Source: Oligoflexales bacterium (GTDB taxonomy: Bacteria; Bdellovibrionota_B; Oligoflexia; Oligoflexales; RGVZ01). Taken from it: 33,895 nucleotides of DNA. The DNA is taken from NCBI GenBank assembly GCA_947479535.1, contig CANJZQ010000024.1:1-33895 (forward strand), in the 5' to 3' direction. Of the stretch, positions 7,989-15,652 are shown piece after piece (positions within the stretch are counted from its first letter, which is position 1; each line of letters starts with the position of its first letter). The position numbers were made by a program, and so were the translations under genes. A model generated the notes under the pieces. That model saw nothing but the letters and a program-made list of their open reading frames with translations, was not told the DNA's origin and searched no databases.

Positions 7989-9529
7989 CTGCCCAGCAAT
8001 GCGGTGGCTTGAAGGACAATGCTGTATCCGGATAGGCTTCCACGATCATTGATGGATTGGCTCTGGACTTGGTCCGATGCTGTCACCAGATCGTATTCAG
8101 ACGTGTAGTTTGAGATGAAAGGCACCTCAGTCCAAAGGGCCAGCTTGTAGCCATCAACGCGGGTCTTCAGATCCGATGGCTGATTCGAAGTGCGTGCCTT
8201 GGCCCAATTTGCATTCCAGGCGACTCCCGCGACTGCGGAAAAACGTGCCGCCCTCAATTTGTAATTATCGAGAACTTGGACAGGATCTGCAGCAGCCTTG
8301 CTGCTGCCCACGGGTGCCAGGACGAAGTCGCGTTCAAAGCCACCCCCAAGAGATCGTCCGGTCAAATCCAAATACGAAACTCCGGCCACCAGGGCCACGG
8401 ATCCAGTCCGAGAATCATTGGCTGGCTGGAGGCGGTAATTTCCCAGCAGGGTAAATCCACTGCCATTGAAATCCATGTCAATGCGGCGCAGATCTCCGGG
8501 ATTTACTGGAGCATAGGGTCCCATAATCAGGTCGAAACTGGTGGCAAGGCTCCAAATTTTTCCGCCTGTATCATGACCGATACTGATGCGGGCGGATCGG
8601 CCCTTGATCGAGTGAATCGATTCAGTTTCCAGATTGTAAGACGAAATGCCGGCACCAAACGTCCAGAAAGATCCGGCGTCCGCAGCGCGTGCGGCGTCGG
8701 GATCCGCGGCTCGCGCTTCTCCGGGATTCATTGCAAGGAACGCCAACATTCCCGAAATTAAAAGCATGGTCGCGATGGTGCCGGTATGCCCGCCTTCTGT
8801 TTTCGCCTTGAGCGCGCGATTTTTTTCGAGGCGCTGGATGATCAGGATCGACATTTCAAAAAGACCGTACAGTGGTACGGCCATCACAAACTGTGAAATG
8901 GGGTCGGGTCCCGGAGTCAGGAATGCGGCAATGATCAAGATGACCACGAGCGCAATCCGACGCTGCGATGTGAGGGTTTTTGAGTCAATGACATCCAGCA
9001 GTGACAACAACACCAGAATCAAAGGAGTTTCGAAAACCAGTCCAAAACCTGTGAAAAGCAGAATCAAAAGGCCGACATAATCCGTGACCGTTATGATCGG
9101 TACGCCAACTTCGATGCCAATCTTGATCAGGAATCCAAGTGTGTATGGCAAGGCCACAAAATAACAAAAGGCAATTCCCGTAAGAAACAGCGCCACCGAA
9201 CCCCAGATGAAGGGCAGTACATATTTCCGCTCCGTCTCGTAAAGGCCTGGCTCAAAAAATTTCCAGAATTCGCGCAACCAAAATGGACTCGTCACGATGA
9301 CGGCTGCCATGAAGGCGACTTTCATTCCTACGAACATCACGTCCATTGGGCCGGTGAAGTGCAGGGCCGGAGTCCCTGGAGGGAGTGCGTTGACGAGGGG
9401 AACCTTTAGAAAGTTGATCAGCCCTTGTGCTTTGAACATCAACAGCACAAAGGCAATCATGATGACCGAGACGGAACGGGTCAGGCGGGTCCTGAGTTCA
9501 TCAAGATGGTCCATGAGTTGCATCTGCAT
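7985..9529 (-). CDS. tatC: TatC translocase subunit fused to a C-terminal barrel-like domain
   Basis: Residues 1-240 (from the ATG at 9529) are a complete TatC, the multispanning receptor of twin-arginine protein export. They include the HLDELRTRL N-terminal motif, the FFEPGLYETER loop, six membrane spans, the FGLVFETP glutamate region and a conserved proline-rich end near span 5/6. Normal TatC is about 250 residues and ends there. Here the frame continues through a short linker into residues 255-274, which look like a signal peptide (begins MLLISGMLAF, ends EARAA), and then about 240 residues of beta-rich sequence typical of an outer-membrane barrel. The ATG overlaps the polA stop as TGATG, with GGAGG about ten bases upstream. 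A TTG at 9547 is an alternative start. The internal ATG at 8767 lacks a clear ribosome site. Whether one polypeptide or two is made is open. Confidence 0.85.
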   Translation of the reverse strand: MQMQLMDHLDELRTRLTRSVSVIMIAFVLLMFKAQGLINFLKVPLVNALPPGTPALHFTGPMDVMFVGMKVAFMAAVIVTSPFWLREFWKFFEPGLYETERKYVLPFIWGSVALFLTGIAFCYFVALPYTLGFLIKIGIEVGVPIITVTDYVGLLILLFTGFGLVFETPLILVLLSLLDVIDSKTLTSQRRIALVVILIIAAFLTPGPDPISQFVMAVPLYGLFEMSILIIQRLEKNRALKAKTEGGHTGTIATMLLISGMLAFLAMNPGEARAADPDAARAADAGSFWTFGAGISSYNLETESIHSIKGRSARISIGHDTGGKIWSLATSFDLIMGPYAPVNPGDLRRIDMDFNGSGFTLLGNYRLQPANDSRTGSVALVAGVSYLDLTGRSLGGGFERDFVLAPVGSSKAAADPVQVLDNYKLRAARFSAVAGVAWNANWAKARTSNQPSDLKTRVDGYKLALWTEVPFISNYTSEYDLVTASDQVQSQSINDRGSLSGYSIVLQATALLGS

Positions 9530-12390
9530 CAATGTGCCTCCAGCCAATTGATGCCAGTACCAACTTCAACCTTCAGGGGAACGTCCAGTTCCATGGCGTG
9601 TTCCATCGCATGGCGGATGATGTCAGCAGCTTGTTCGGCTTCTTCCGGGGGAGATTCGAAAACCAGTTCGTCGTGAACCTGCAGCAATAGCTTGGTCTTC
9701 ATCCCGGCGGCGCGCAGTTCGTTTTCAACGCAAATCATCGCAAGTTTGATCAAGTCAGCTGCGCTGCCTTGAATCGGTGAATTGACGGCGATATTTTCAG
9801 CATTGACTTGTGCCAACCGGTCGGTCGAGTTCAGGTCGGGCATTGGGCGGCGCCGGCCTGTCATCGTTTCGGTGTATCCTGACGCCTTGGCTTTGGCTAC
9901 GGCACTTGCGATGTATTCTTTGATGCGTGGGTAACCCGCAAAATATTTTTCGATGAATTCTTTTGCTTCGGCCATGGAGACTCCTGTCTCGCGGGCGAGG
10001 CGCTGCGGTCCCATTCCATAAATGATGCCGAAGTTGATGGCTTTCGCTCGCGATCGCAGGGTCTGGTCTACCTCATCGGGACTGACTCCGAAAATGCGGG
10101 CTGCTGTTGCGTTGTGAATGTCCATGCCGTTGCGAAAGGCTTGGGTCAAGGCCTCTTCACCGGCGATGTGGGCCAGAATCCGCAGTTCAACTTGCGAATA
10201 ATCCGCAGAGATCAAAACCCAGTTGTCGTGTCCCGCGCGGAAGGCCCGGCGTATTTCCCGGCCCTGGGTGGTCCGGATTGGAATATTTTGCAGGTTGGGG
10301 TCAGAAGAGCTGAGACGGCCGGTAGCCGTGCCGGTTTGGTGAAAGCTGGTGTGGATCCGGTTTGTTCGAGGATTGATCAGTTGTGGCAGAGCATCAACAT
10401 ACGTGTTTTTGAGTTTGGCAACGGATCGGTAAGCAAGGATCGCCGCGGGCAATGGATGGGAACTTAAAGCCTCAAGGACGGAGACGTCGGTTGAAAAGCC
10501 AGACTTCGTTTTCTTCAGGCGCTTCACGCCGACTTGTTCGTGGACCTTCAACTTTTCAAACAGGATGGTTTGAAGTTGTTTTGTGGAGTTGATGTTGAAT
10601 TCTTCGCCGGCAAGTTCGTGAATCTTCTTTTCCAGACGAGCGGCTTCGATGGCAAGGTGGTCCGAAATTTTTGAAAGTTCCATGGCATCAATGAAGATGC
10701 CTTCTCGTTCCATCGAAGCCAGGATGGGCACAAGCGGCATTTCGATTTCGTGTAAAACTTTTTCCAGTCCGGCCTTGCGAATCTCCGGCATGAAACATTC
10801 GTAGAGGCGGAAGGTGACTTCAGCGTCTTCAATCGCATACTCACTGAGCTTTTCGAGGGGAACATCGCTCATTGGAATTTCGCCGCGAAGTCCGATCAAG
10901 TCCGACGTCGGGGTTTTTAGAATCCCGAGGTGGCGCATGGCACACGCGTCAAGTCCGTGCTCGCGGCCGATGGAATCCAGCAGCCATGAGCACAGCATCG
11001 TGTCTACAAATGGCCCGACGGGCTCCATGCCGGCGTTGCGTAACATCTGAAGGTCAAACTTCAAGTTGTGGGCGACTTTGATCTGGACGGGATGTCCAGG
11101 GGCAGCAGGTTGTTCAATCCAGGATTTCACGCTGGCAAGGGCGTCTCTTTCGGTAAGTCCTTCTGCCAAATGCTTGCTGATCAACGGGATGTACCAGCCT
11201 TGTCCGGCGGCAGTGCTGGCACTAATCCCAATGGGGCGGTCATCGACGACGTTCAGTCCGGTGGTTTCAGTGTCAAAACTCACGGCGCTTGCGGCAGCTA
11301 AAGCCTGCAAGGCCGCGCGCAATTTATCGGGAGTGTTTGCCAGAATGTAGCGATCGCGGTTCAGCGACTGGATTGGGTTGGGTTGGGGTGGGGCCTGAGG
11401 TTTTTCTGATGCGCCTGGCTTGTCTGATGTTGTCGAGGCGGAAATTGCTGGGCGTGACTCGCGCTGCAAGTCTTTTGCCTCGGCTTGGACCCGTTGTGCC
11501 AAATTTCGAAACTCCATTTCATCGAAGAAATGGAGGAGCTTCGGATTGGCAATTGCAGTTTTCGGATCGAACTTCATGTCGTCAAGAAGGTGATCCAGCT
11601 CCAAGTCTATTTTGATCCGCAGCAGTTCGCGGGAAAGAAACGCAGTATCCTTTGACGACCGCAGGGATTCCCGTTGCTTTTCGTTTTTGATCTCTTCGAG
11701 GTGTTCGTAGATGCCTTCCAAGCTGCCATAGGCGCCGATGAGCTTTGCGGCTCCCTTGTCCCCAATGCCGTTGACCCCGGGCACGTTGTCGGCGGTATCG
11801 CCAATCATCGCCAGGGCATCCACGACATGCTCTGGTCCGCAGGAGAACTTCTCCCGGACGCCGGCGATGTCTATAATTTGAGCAGGCTCGGCTTTTTTTG
11901 GTGAGTACAAAAAGATGTGGTGGTTGATCAGCTGCATGAAATCTTTGTCGCCCGACACAATATAGCAGTCCAAGGCGGTACCGGCATACTGCTTGACGAG
12001 GCTGCCGATGAGGTCATCGGCTTCCATGCCAGGACGTTTGAGGAGCTTGCAGCCCAAGGCGTCAAAAAGGCGAAACAGATAGGGCAGTTGGCGTGCAAGG
12101 TCTTCCGGCATTTCCGATCTGTTGGCTTTATAAAGCGGGTACATTTCGTGGCGGAAGGTGCGTTCCTTGCTATCGGTTGCAATAACCAGGTAGTCGGGTT
12201 TTTCCTCTTCGACGAGCTTCATGAGGAAAACGGCGGATCCGTAAACGGCAGACGTCGGAATTCCGGACGAGGTACTCAGGGGGCGCGCCGCAAAGGCATG
12301 GTAGCTCCGGAAGGCTAGGGCCATGGCATCCACCACGAACAGGCGAAGTGGGCGATTCGGGGTAGTCTTTTCCGTCTCGGTTTTGTTCAT
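9529..12390 (-). CDS. polA: DNA polymerase I
   Basis: This is a full-length (953 residues) DNA polymerase I, which fills gaps and removes RNA primers in replication and repair. The 5' nuclease domain (about 15-300) keeps VDAMALAFRSYHAF, MEADDLIG, VSGDKDF and IGDTADNVPGVNGIG. The 3'-5' exonuclease domain (about 345-535) looks active: FDTETTGL, HNLKFDLQML and YAIEDAEVTF hold the metal-binding acidic residues. The polymerase domain (about 545-953) has motif A SADYSQVELR, motif B RSRAKAINFGIIYG and motif C QVHDELVFE. An Ala/Pro/Ser-rich linker lies near 310-345. The upstream ribosome site is weak. The stop overlaps the tatC start by one base, so the two are probably co-transcribed. Confidence 0.97.
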   Translation of the reverse strand: MNKTETEKTTPNRPLRLFVVDAMALAFRSYHAFAARPLSTSSGIPTSAVYGSAVFLMKLVEEEKPDYLVIATDSKERTFRHEMYPLYKANRSEMPEDLARQLPYLFRLFDALGCKLLKRPGMEADDLIGSLVKQYAGTALDCYIVSGDKDFMQLINHHIFLYSPKKAEPAQIIDIAGVREKFSCGPEHVVDALAMIGDTADNVPGVNGIGDKGAAKLIGAYGSLEGIYEHLEEIKNEKQRESLRSSKDTAFLSRELLRIKIDLELDHLLDDMKFDPKTAIANPKLLHFFDEMEFRNLAQRVQAEAKDLQRESRPAISASTTSDKPGASEKPQAPPQPNPIQSLNRDRYILANTPDKLRAALQALAAASAVSFDTETTGLNVVDDRPIGISASTAAGQGWYIPLISKHLAEGLTERDALASVKSWIEQPAAPGHPVQIKVAHNLKFDLQMLRNAGMEPVGPFVDTMLCSWLLDSIGREHGLDACAMRHLGILKTPTSDLIGLRGEIPMSDVPLEKLSEYAIEDAEVTFRLYECFMPEIRKAGLEKVLHEIEMPLVPILASMEREGIFIDAMELSKISDHLAIEAARLEKKIHELAGEEFNINSTKQLQTILFEKLKVHEQVGVKRLKKTKSGFSTDVSVLEALSSHPLPAAILAYRSVAKLKNTYVDALPQLINPRTNRIHTSFHQTGTATGRLSSSDPNLQNIPIRTTQGREIRRAFRAGHDNWVLISADYSQVELRILAHIAGEEALTQAFRNGMDIHNATAARIFGVSPDEVDQTLRSRAKAINFGIIYGMGPQRLARETGVSMAEAKEFIEKYFAGYPRIKEYIASAVAKAKASGYTETMTGRRRPMPDLNSTDRLAQVNAENIAVNSPIQGSAADLIKLAMICVENELRAAGMKTKLLLQVHDELVFESPPEEAEQAADIIRHAMEHAMELDVPLKVEVGTGINWLEAH

Positions 12391-12408
12391 CGTGATCCCG
12401 TGTCCTGA

Positions 12409-12453
12409 TTTGGCCTTCGCGTGAGTTTGCCTTCGAGTTGGTTTGCCTTCGAG
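12409..12453. repeat. Three spaced 12-13-bp direct repeats between polA and gltA
   Basis: TTTGCCTTCGAG occurs exactly twice, at 12426-12437 and 12442-12453. A looser copy, TTTGGCCTTCGCG, lies at 12409-12421. Copy starts are 17 and 16 bases apart, close to one and a half helical turns. The third copy overlaps the proposed -35 box of gltA. They may be operator half-sites or a chance local duplication. Confidence 0.6.
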
Positions 12454-12471
12454 GCTCCCTTTCTATACGAT
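12443..12471 (+). promoter_or_regulatory. Candidate gltA promoter
   Basis: TTGCCT (12443-12448) and TACGAT (12466-12471) are separated by 17 bases, a plausible sigma-70 arrangement with moderate box matches. It lies about 55 bases upstream of the gltA ATG, and its -35 overlaps the third direct repeat. Confidence 0.4.
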
Positions 12472-12524
12472 ATGAAAGGCATTTTTGCAGTCGGAAAACC
12501 AATTTGGGCTAGGAGTCAGGTCCC

Positions 12525-13820
12525 ATGAGCGATTTTGCTGAGTTGAATTACGCCGGGAAGACTTACCAGTTGCCAGTCATCACGGGCAGCGAGGGCGAAA
12601 AAGGTGTCGATATCACTAAGTTGCGTGATCAGTCCGGGCTGATAACCCTTGATTCAGGTTACGGCAACACGGGCTCGTGCAAGAGCTCAATCACGTTCAT
12701 CGATGGTGAAAAAGGAATCTTGCGTTACCGCGGAATTCCAATCGATCAGTTGGCGGAAAAGTCGACTTTTGTCGAGACTTCTTACCTTCTGATCTACGGA
12801 TACTTGCCGAATAAAACGCAATTGGCAGATTTCAGGCAGATGCTCACACGGCATTCCCTGATCCATGAAGACATGCTTCATTTCTACGACAGCTACCCAT
12901 CGTCGGCTCACCCGATGGCGATTCTTTCTTCGATGGTTTGCTCGCTCTCGAGTTACTATCCTGAATGGTTGAATCCCCACGATGAGAATCAGGTCAATCA
13001 ACTTGTGCCGCGCGTCCTTTCAAAGGTCCGTACGATCGCCGCATATTCCTACAAGAAGTCCATCGGCCAGCCGGTGATTTACCCGAAAAACTCCCTCGAT
13101 TACTGCGCGAACTTCTTGCACATGATGTTCGCCGTTCCGTCGGAACCCTATGAAGTGGATCCCGAATTGGTCAAGACGCTCAACCTGCTGATGATCCTTC
13201 ATGCGGATCACGAGCAGAATTGTTCGACCTCGACCGTGCGCATGGTGGGCTCTGCCGACGCCAACCTTTTTGCATCGATTGCGGCCGGCATCTGCGCCCT
13301 GTGGGGACCGAAGCACGGTGGAGCGAATCAGGAAGTCGTTGAGATGTTGGAAGGCATCGTGGCGAAAGGCGGCGATGTAAAGAAAGCCGTGGCCGCCGCG
13401 AAAGACAAGAACAGCGGATTCCGTCTTATGGGCTTTGGTCACCGGGTCTACAAAAATTACGATCCACGCGCCAAGGTCATCAAGGCCGCCTGCGACAAGA
13501 TGCTGGCCAAAAGGGGCATCAACGATCCTTTGCTGGACGTTGCCAAGCAACTGGAAGAAGCAGCCTTGTCGGATCCATACTTCATTGAGCGCAAGCTTTA
13601 CCCCAACGTCGATTTCTATAGCGGCGTGATTTACCGCGCGATGGGCATTCCGACCGAGATGTTCACTGTGATGTTCGCCCTTGGTCGTTTGCCGGGATGG
13701 ATTGCGCAGTGGCTCGAGATGCACCGTGAAGATGGTGGACGTATCAACCGTCCCCGTCAGATTTACACTGGCGAGAACTTGCGCGACTACGTTCCGATGG
13801 AAGAGCGGAAAGAGCGTTAA
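12525..13820 (+). CDS. gltA: Type II citrate synthase
   Basis: A 431-residue citrate synthase, the enzyme joining acetyl-CoA and oxaloacetate at the entry of the TCA cycle. Catalytic residues are in place: His264 in GPKHGG, His306 in GFGHRVY and Asp363 in NVDFYSG, almost the same numbering as the E. coli enzyme. The length and the N-terminal beta region (residues 1-60) are those of the large hexameric Gram-negative type, which is usually NADH-sensitive. The start ATG has AGGAG nine bases upstream. It is divergent from polA, and the short EVE-domain gene follows 38 bases downstream in the same direction, possibly on the same transcript since I see no terminator between them. Confidence 0.97.
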   Translation: MSDFAELNYAGKTYQLPVITGSEGEKGVDITKLRDQSGLITLDSGYGNTGSCKSSITFIDGEKGILRYRGIPIDQLAEKSTFVETSYLLIYGYLPNKTQLADFRQMLTRHSLIHEDMLHFYDSYPSSAHPMAILSSMVCSLSSYYPEWLNPHDENQVNQLVPRVLSKVRTIAAYSYKKSIGQPVIYPKNSLDYCANFLHMMFAVPSEPYEVDPELVKTLNLLMILHADHEQNCSTSTVRMVGSADANLFASIAAGICALWGPKHGGANQEVVEMLEGIVAKGGDVKKAVAAAKDKNSGFRLMGFGHRVYKNYDPRAKVIKAACDKMLAKRGINDPLLDVAKQLEEAALSDPYFIERKLYPNVDFYSGVIYRAMGIPTEMFTVMFALGRLPGWIAQWLEMHREDGGRINRPRQIYTGENLRDYVPMEERKER

Positions 13821-13858
13821 GAACTCCAGCCTCCGGTAACCCAGAAGAGTTTGCAATT

Positions 13859-14353
13859 GTGCCTATGAAATCGACCCAACCTGCACGCTTCTGGCTCATG
13901 AAAACTGAGCCAGAAGTTTTTTCATTCGATGACCTGATGCGTGCCCCGCGGCAGACCACTTGCTGGGAGGGGGTGCGGAATTATCAGGCCAGAAACATGA
14001 TGCGCGATGACTTCAAGCTTGGTGACGAGGTTCTTGTCTACCATTCCAATGCCACCCCCCCGGGCGTGGCCGGTATTGCCCGCGTGGTTCGCGAGGGTTA
14101 TCCGGATCCGGCTGCGATGGATCCAAAAAGTGATTATTTTGATGAAAAATCGGCAGCAGATGGGCAGTCGCGTTGGGTCATGGTTGATATCCAGGCCGTG
14201 GCGCCTGCAAAGAAAATCGTAAGCCTTGACGAAATTCGCAAGACACCCGGTCTGGAAGGGATGCAGCTGGTCAAGCGGGGTCAGCGCCTTTCCATTCAGC
14301 CCGTGACCCCGGCCGAATGGCTGATCCTTCGCCGGTTGTGCGGCCTCGCCTGA
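13859..14353 (+). CDS. EVE-domain protein (THYN1-like)
   Basis: A 164-residue protein consisting almost wholly of one EVE domain. Diagnostic segments are FWLMKTEPEVFSFDDL at the N-terminus, CWEGVRNYQARNMMR, GDEVLVYHSN and GVAGIARVVREGYPDP. EVE domains are PUA-like folds that bind modified bases in DNA or RNA; stand-alone bacterial versions are common and their exact ligand is usually unknown. The GTG at 13859 has GAAGAG nine bases upstream; an ATG two codons later (13865) is the alternative. It lies just after gltA and is convergent with the barrel-like gene on the other strand. Confidence 0.88.
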   Translation: MPMKSTQPARFWLMKTEPEVFSFDDLMRAPRQTTCWEGVRNYQARNMMRDDFKLGDEVLVYHSNATPPGVAGIARVVREGYPDPAAMDPKSDYFDEKSAADGQSRWVMVDIQAVAPAKKIVSLDEIRKTPGLEGMQLVKRGQRLSIQPVTPAEWLILRRLCGLA

Positions 14354-14389
14354 TTCCCGTCAACCTTTGCTGTGGTCAAGATGACGCGG

Positions 14390-15007
14390 CTAAGGAATTT
14401 CCAGATTTAGCCCAAGTCCGAAGGTCGTGACCTGGCCGAGGAACCTGCCCGGATCCGGGGGAGGGGATTCGGTCCCGTCCCCGTTTGAATTTGAGGTCAA
14501 TCCAAGCCTGCCACTGGCCTTGGACTGCCCCTTCGAGGCTTGGTAGGTTTGCTTTTCCCATTTGGCCGGATTGCCGGCCGAAAGCGTGTTCAGCTGCCTG
14601 GCGGTCAAGGTCAAGGCCAGTTGTTCCGTCAATTTGATTGGGTAAGCAAGGTCCACACAACCGACCGTGATCCCTTGCTGCCAGCTCCTGCTAAAGGCGG
14701 CCGAAGACGAGTCGGTCGCGGTTGCGGCTGCTGATCCAAATTTCATCGATCCCCTGATTGGTCCCAGTTTGGCTGTTCCCCCGGCCAGGATCATCTGAGC
14801 CTCATAGCGTTGGACGCTACCCCCCGATTTGGAGTGGCCCGTCCATTGGAGGGATTCAATGGCAATGCCGGGTGGGGCCTCAATCCCAAAACTCGTCCCA
14901 ATCGTCCCGTCTGCCCCCGTGAAGGCCCCGATATTGGCCAGAAGGAGCCCCCGGGAGAGCCCCGATTTGATTCTCAATTTCAAAAACTTTAACATTGGGA
15001 GAGTCAT
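14390..15007 (-). CDS. Beta-rich hypothetical protein, barrel-like, no signal peptide
   Basis: A 205-residue frame. From about residue 40 on it shows alternating beta-strand patterns (IAIESLQWTG, QRYEAQMILAG, LALTLTARQL) and ends TTFGLGLNLEIP, like the last strand of an outer-membrane barrel. The N-terminus (MTLPMLKFLKLRIKSGL) is basic but is not a proper signal peptide, which is odd for such a protein and may mean a truncated or wrongly placed start. An ATG at 14995 is another choice; neither start has a good ribosome site. No family is recognised. It is divergent from the hyperacidic protein gene and convergent with the EVE gene. Confidence 0.55.
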   Translation of the reverse strand: MTLPMLKFLKLRIKSGLSRGLLLANIGAFTGADGTIGTSFGIEAPPGIAIESLQWTGHSKSGGSVQRYEAQMILAGGTAKLGPIRGSMKFGSAAATATDSSSAAFSRSWQQGITVGCVDLAYPIKLTEQLALTLTARQLNTLSAGNPAKWEKQTYQASKGQSKASGRLGLTSNSNGDGTESPPPDPGRFLGQVTTFGLGLNLEIP

Positions 15008-15077
15008 GTAATTTTGGCCTTCACTTCCGGTCGATCTTTACGATAACTGGAAGTCGGTGAGAAGCTTTTTGTGGTGC

Positions 15078-15108
15078 TTGACAGAGCCCCGGAATCTGCG
15101 CCTAAATT
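15078..15108 (+). promoter_or_regulatory. Candidate promoter of the hyperacidic protein gene
   Basis: A perfect TTGACA (15078-15083) is followed 19 bases later by TAAATT (15103-15108), a four-of-six -10 match. The spacing is slightly long. It lies about 35 bases before the GTG at 15145. Confidence 0.4.
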
Positions 15109-15144
15109 AGGGTAAGCAATTTTTTTTGGAGCAAGAGGATCATC

Positions 15145-15477
15145 GTGGCCTGGAAGATTTATAACATTCACAGCGGTAAGATTGTAAAAGCTGGTTTTGA
15201 CGATGAAGAGATCGCAAAAGACTGGCTTGAAAATCGAAGAGACCTGGAGCAGGTGGATTTCCTTATCGAGGAAATGGACGACGAGGAAGAAGAAGAATAC
15301 GCCAGTCGAGAGGACGACGACGAAGAAGCCGGAGTCTCGTTTCAGGCTGACGCCATTGACGGCGATGATGATGACGATGACGCTGACGATGACAGCGAAG
15401 AAGAGGTCTTCGATGATGACGAAGATTCTCTGGATGATGAAGAGGAATCCGACGACGAGGACGATGACGACTATTAA
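15145..15477 (+). CDS. Hyperacidic small protein
   Basis: A 110-residue protein with a GTG start at 15145 and AGAGG seven bases upstream. Residues 1-45 look globular (starts MAWKIYNIHSGKIVKAGF, then an amphipathic helix with WLENRRDL). Residues 45-110 are dominated by Asp and Glu, with only a short break near VSFQADAI. Such acidic tails occur in proteins that bind basic partners, calcium or nucleic-acid-binding proteins, but no specific family is recognised. It has its own candidate promoter and a strong terminator directly behind it, so it is a single-gene transcript separate from tolQ. The DNA of the tail is a GAT/GAC/GAA low-complexity run. Confidence 0.85.
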   Translation: MAWKIYNIHSGKIVKAGFDDEEIAKDWLENRRDLEQVDFLIEEMDDEEEEEYASREDDDEEAGVSFQADAIDGDDDDDDADDDSEEEVFDDDEDSLDDEEESDDEDDDDY

Positions 15478-15507
15478 GTCTGTTTTTCTCGTTTGGACGC
15501 ATGCAAA

Positions 15508-15550
15508 ACACCTCTGGACTTCCCTGAAAGTCAAGAGGTGTTTTTCTTTT
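15508..15550 (+). terminator. Rho-independent terminator after the hyperacidic protein gene
   Basis: The arms ACACCTCTGGACTT (15508-15521) and AAGTCAAGAGGTGT (15528-15541) pair over 14 positions with a single mismatch and leave a 6-base loop. A T-rich run TTTTTCTTTT ends at 15550. It separates the acidic gene from the tol operon. Confidence 0.9.
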
Positions 15551-15562
15551 ATTTTCGCGTAC

Positions 15563-15591
15563 TTGAGGCATTTTGCGTGGGAAGATATATT
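15563..15591 (+). promoter_or_regulatory. Candidate tolQ operon promoter
   Basis: TTGAGG (15563-15568) and TATATT (15586-15591) are spaced by exactly 17 bases. It lies directly after the terminator and about 62 bases before the tolQ ATG, which is where an operon promoter is expected. Confidence 0.65.
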
Positions 15592-15652
15592 TTTAGCTGC
15601 AGAATCATTGGGACGCAGTGCCTGGCACCCTTGTCCTTTGGGAGTTGAAAAC

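Noticed and set aside
8276-9080. Plus-strand frames opposite the tatC fusion
   Set aside because: They are shadows of an unambiguous TatC reading frame and show no recognisable motifs.
13020-13856. A 278-residue minus-strand frame opposite gltA
   Set aside because: It lies wholly antisense to a clear citrate synthase and has a composition typical of a complementary frame.
15197-15652. N-terminal extension of tolQ upstream of the ATG at 15653
   Set aside because: The open frame runs through the acidic gene in another phase and across the terminator; the ribosome site marks 15653.
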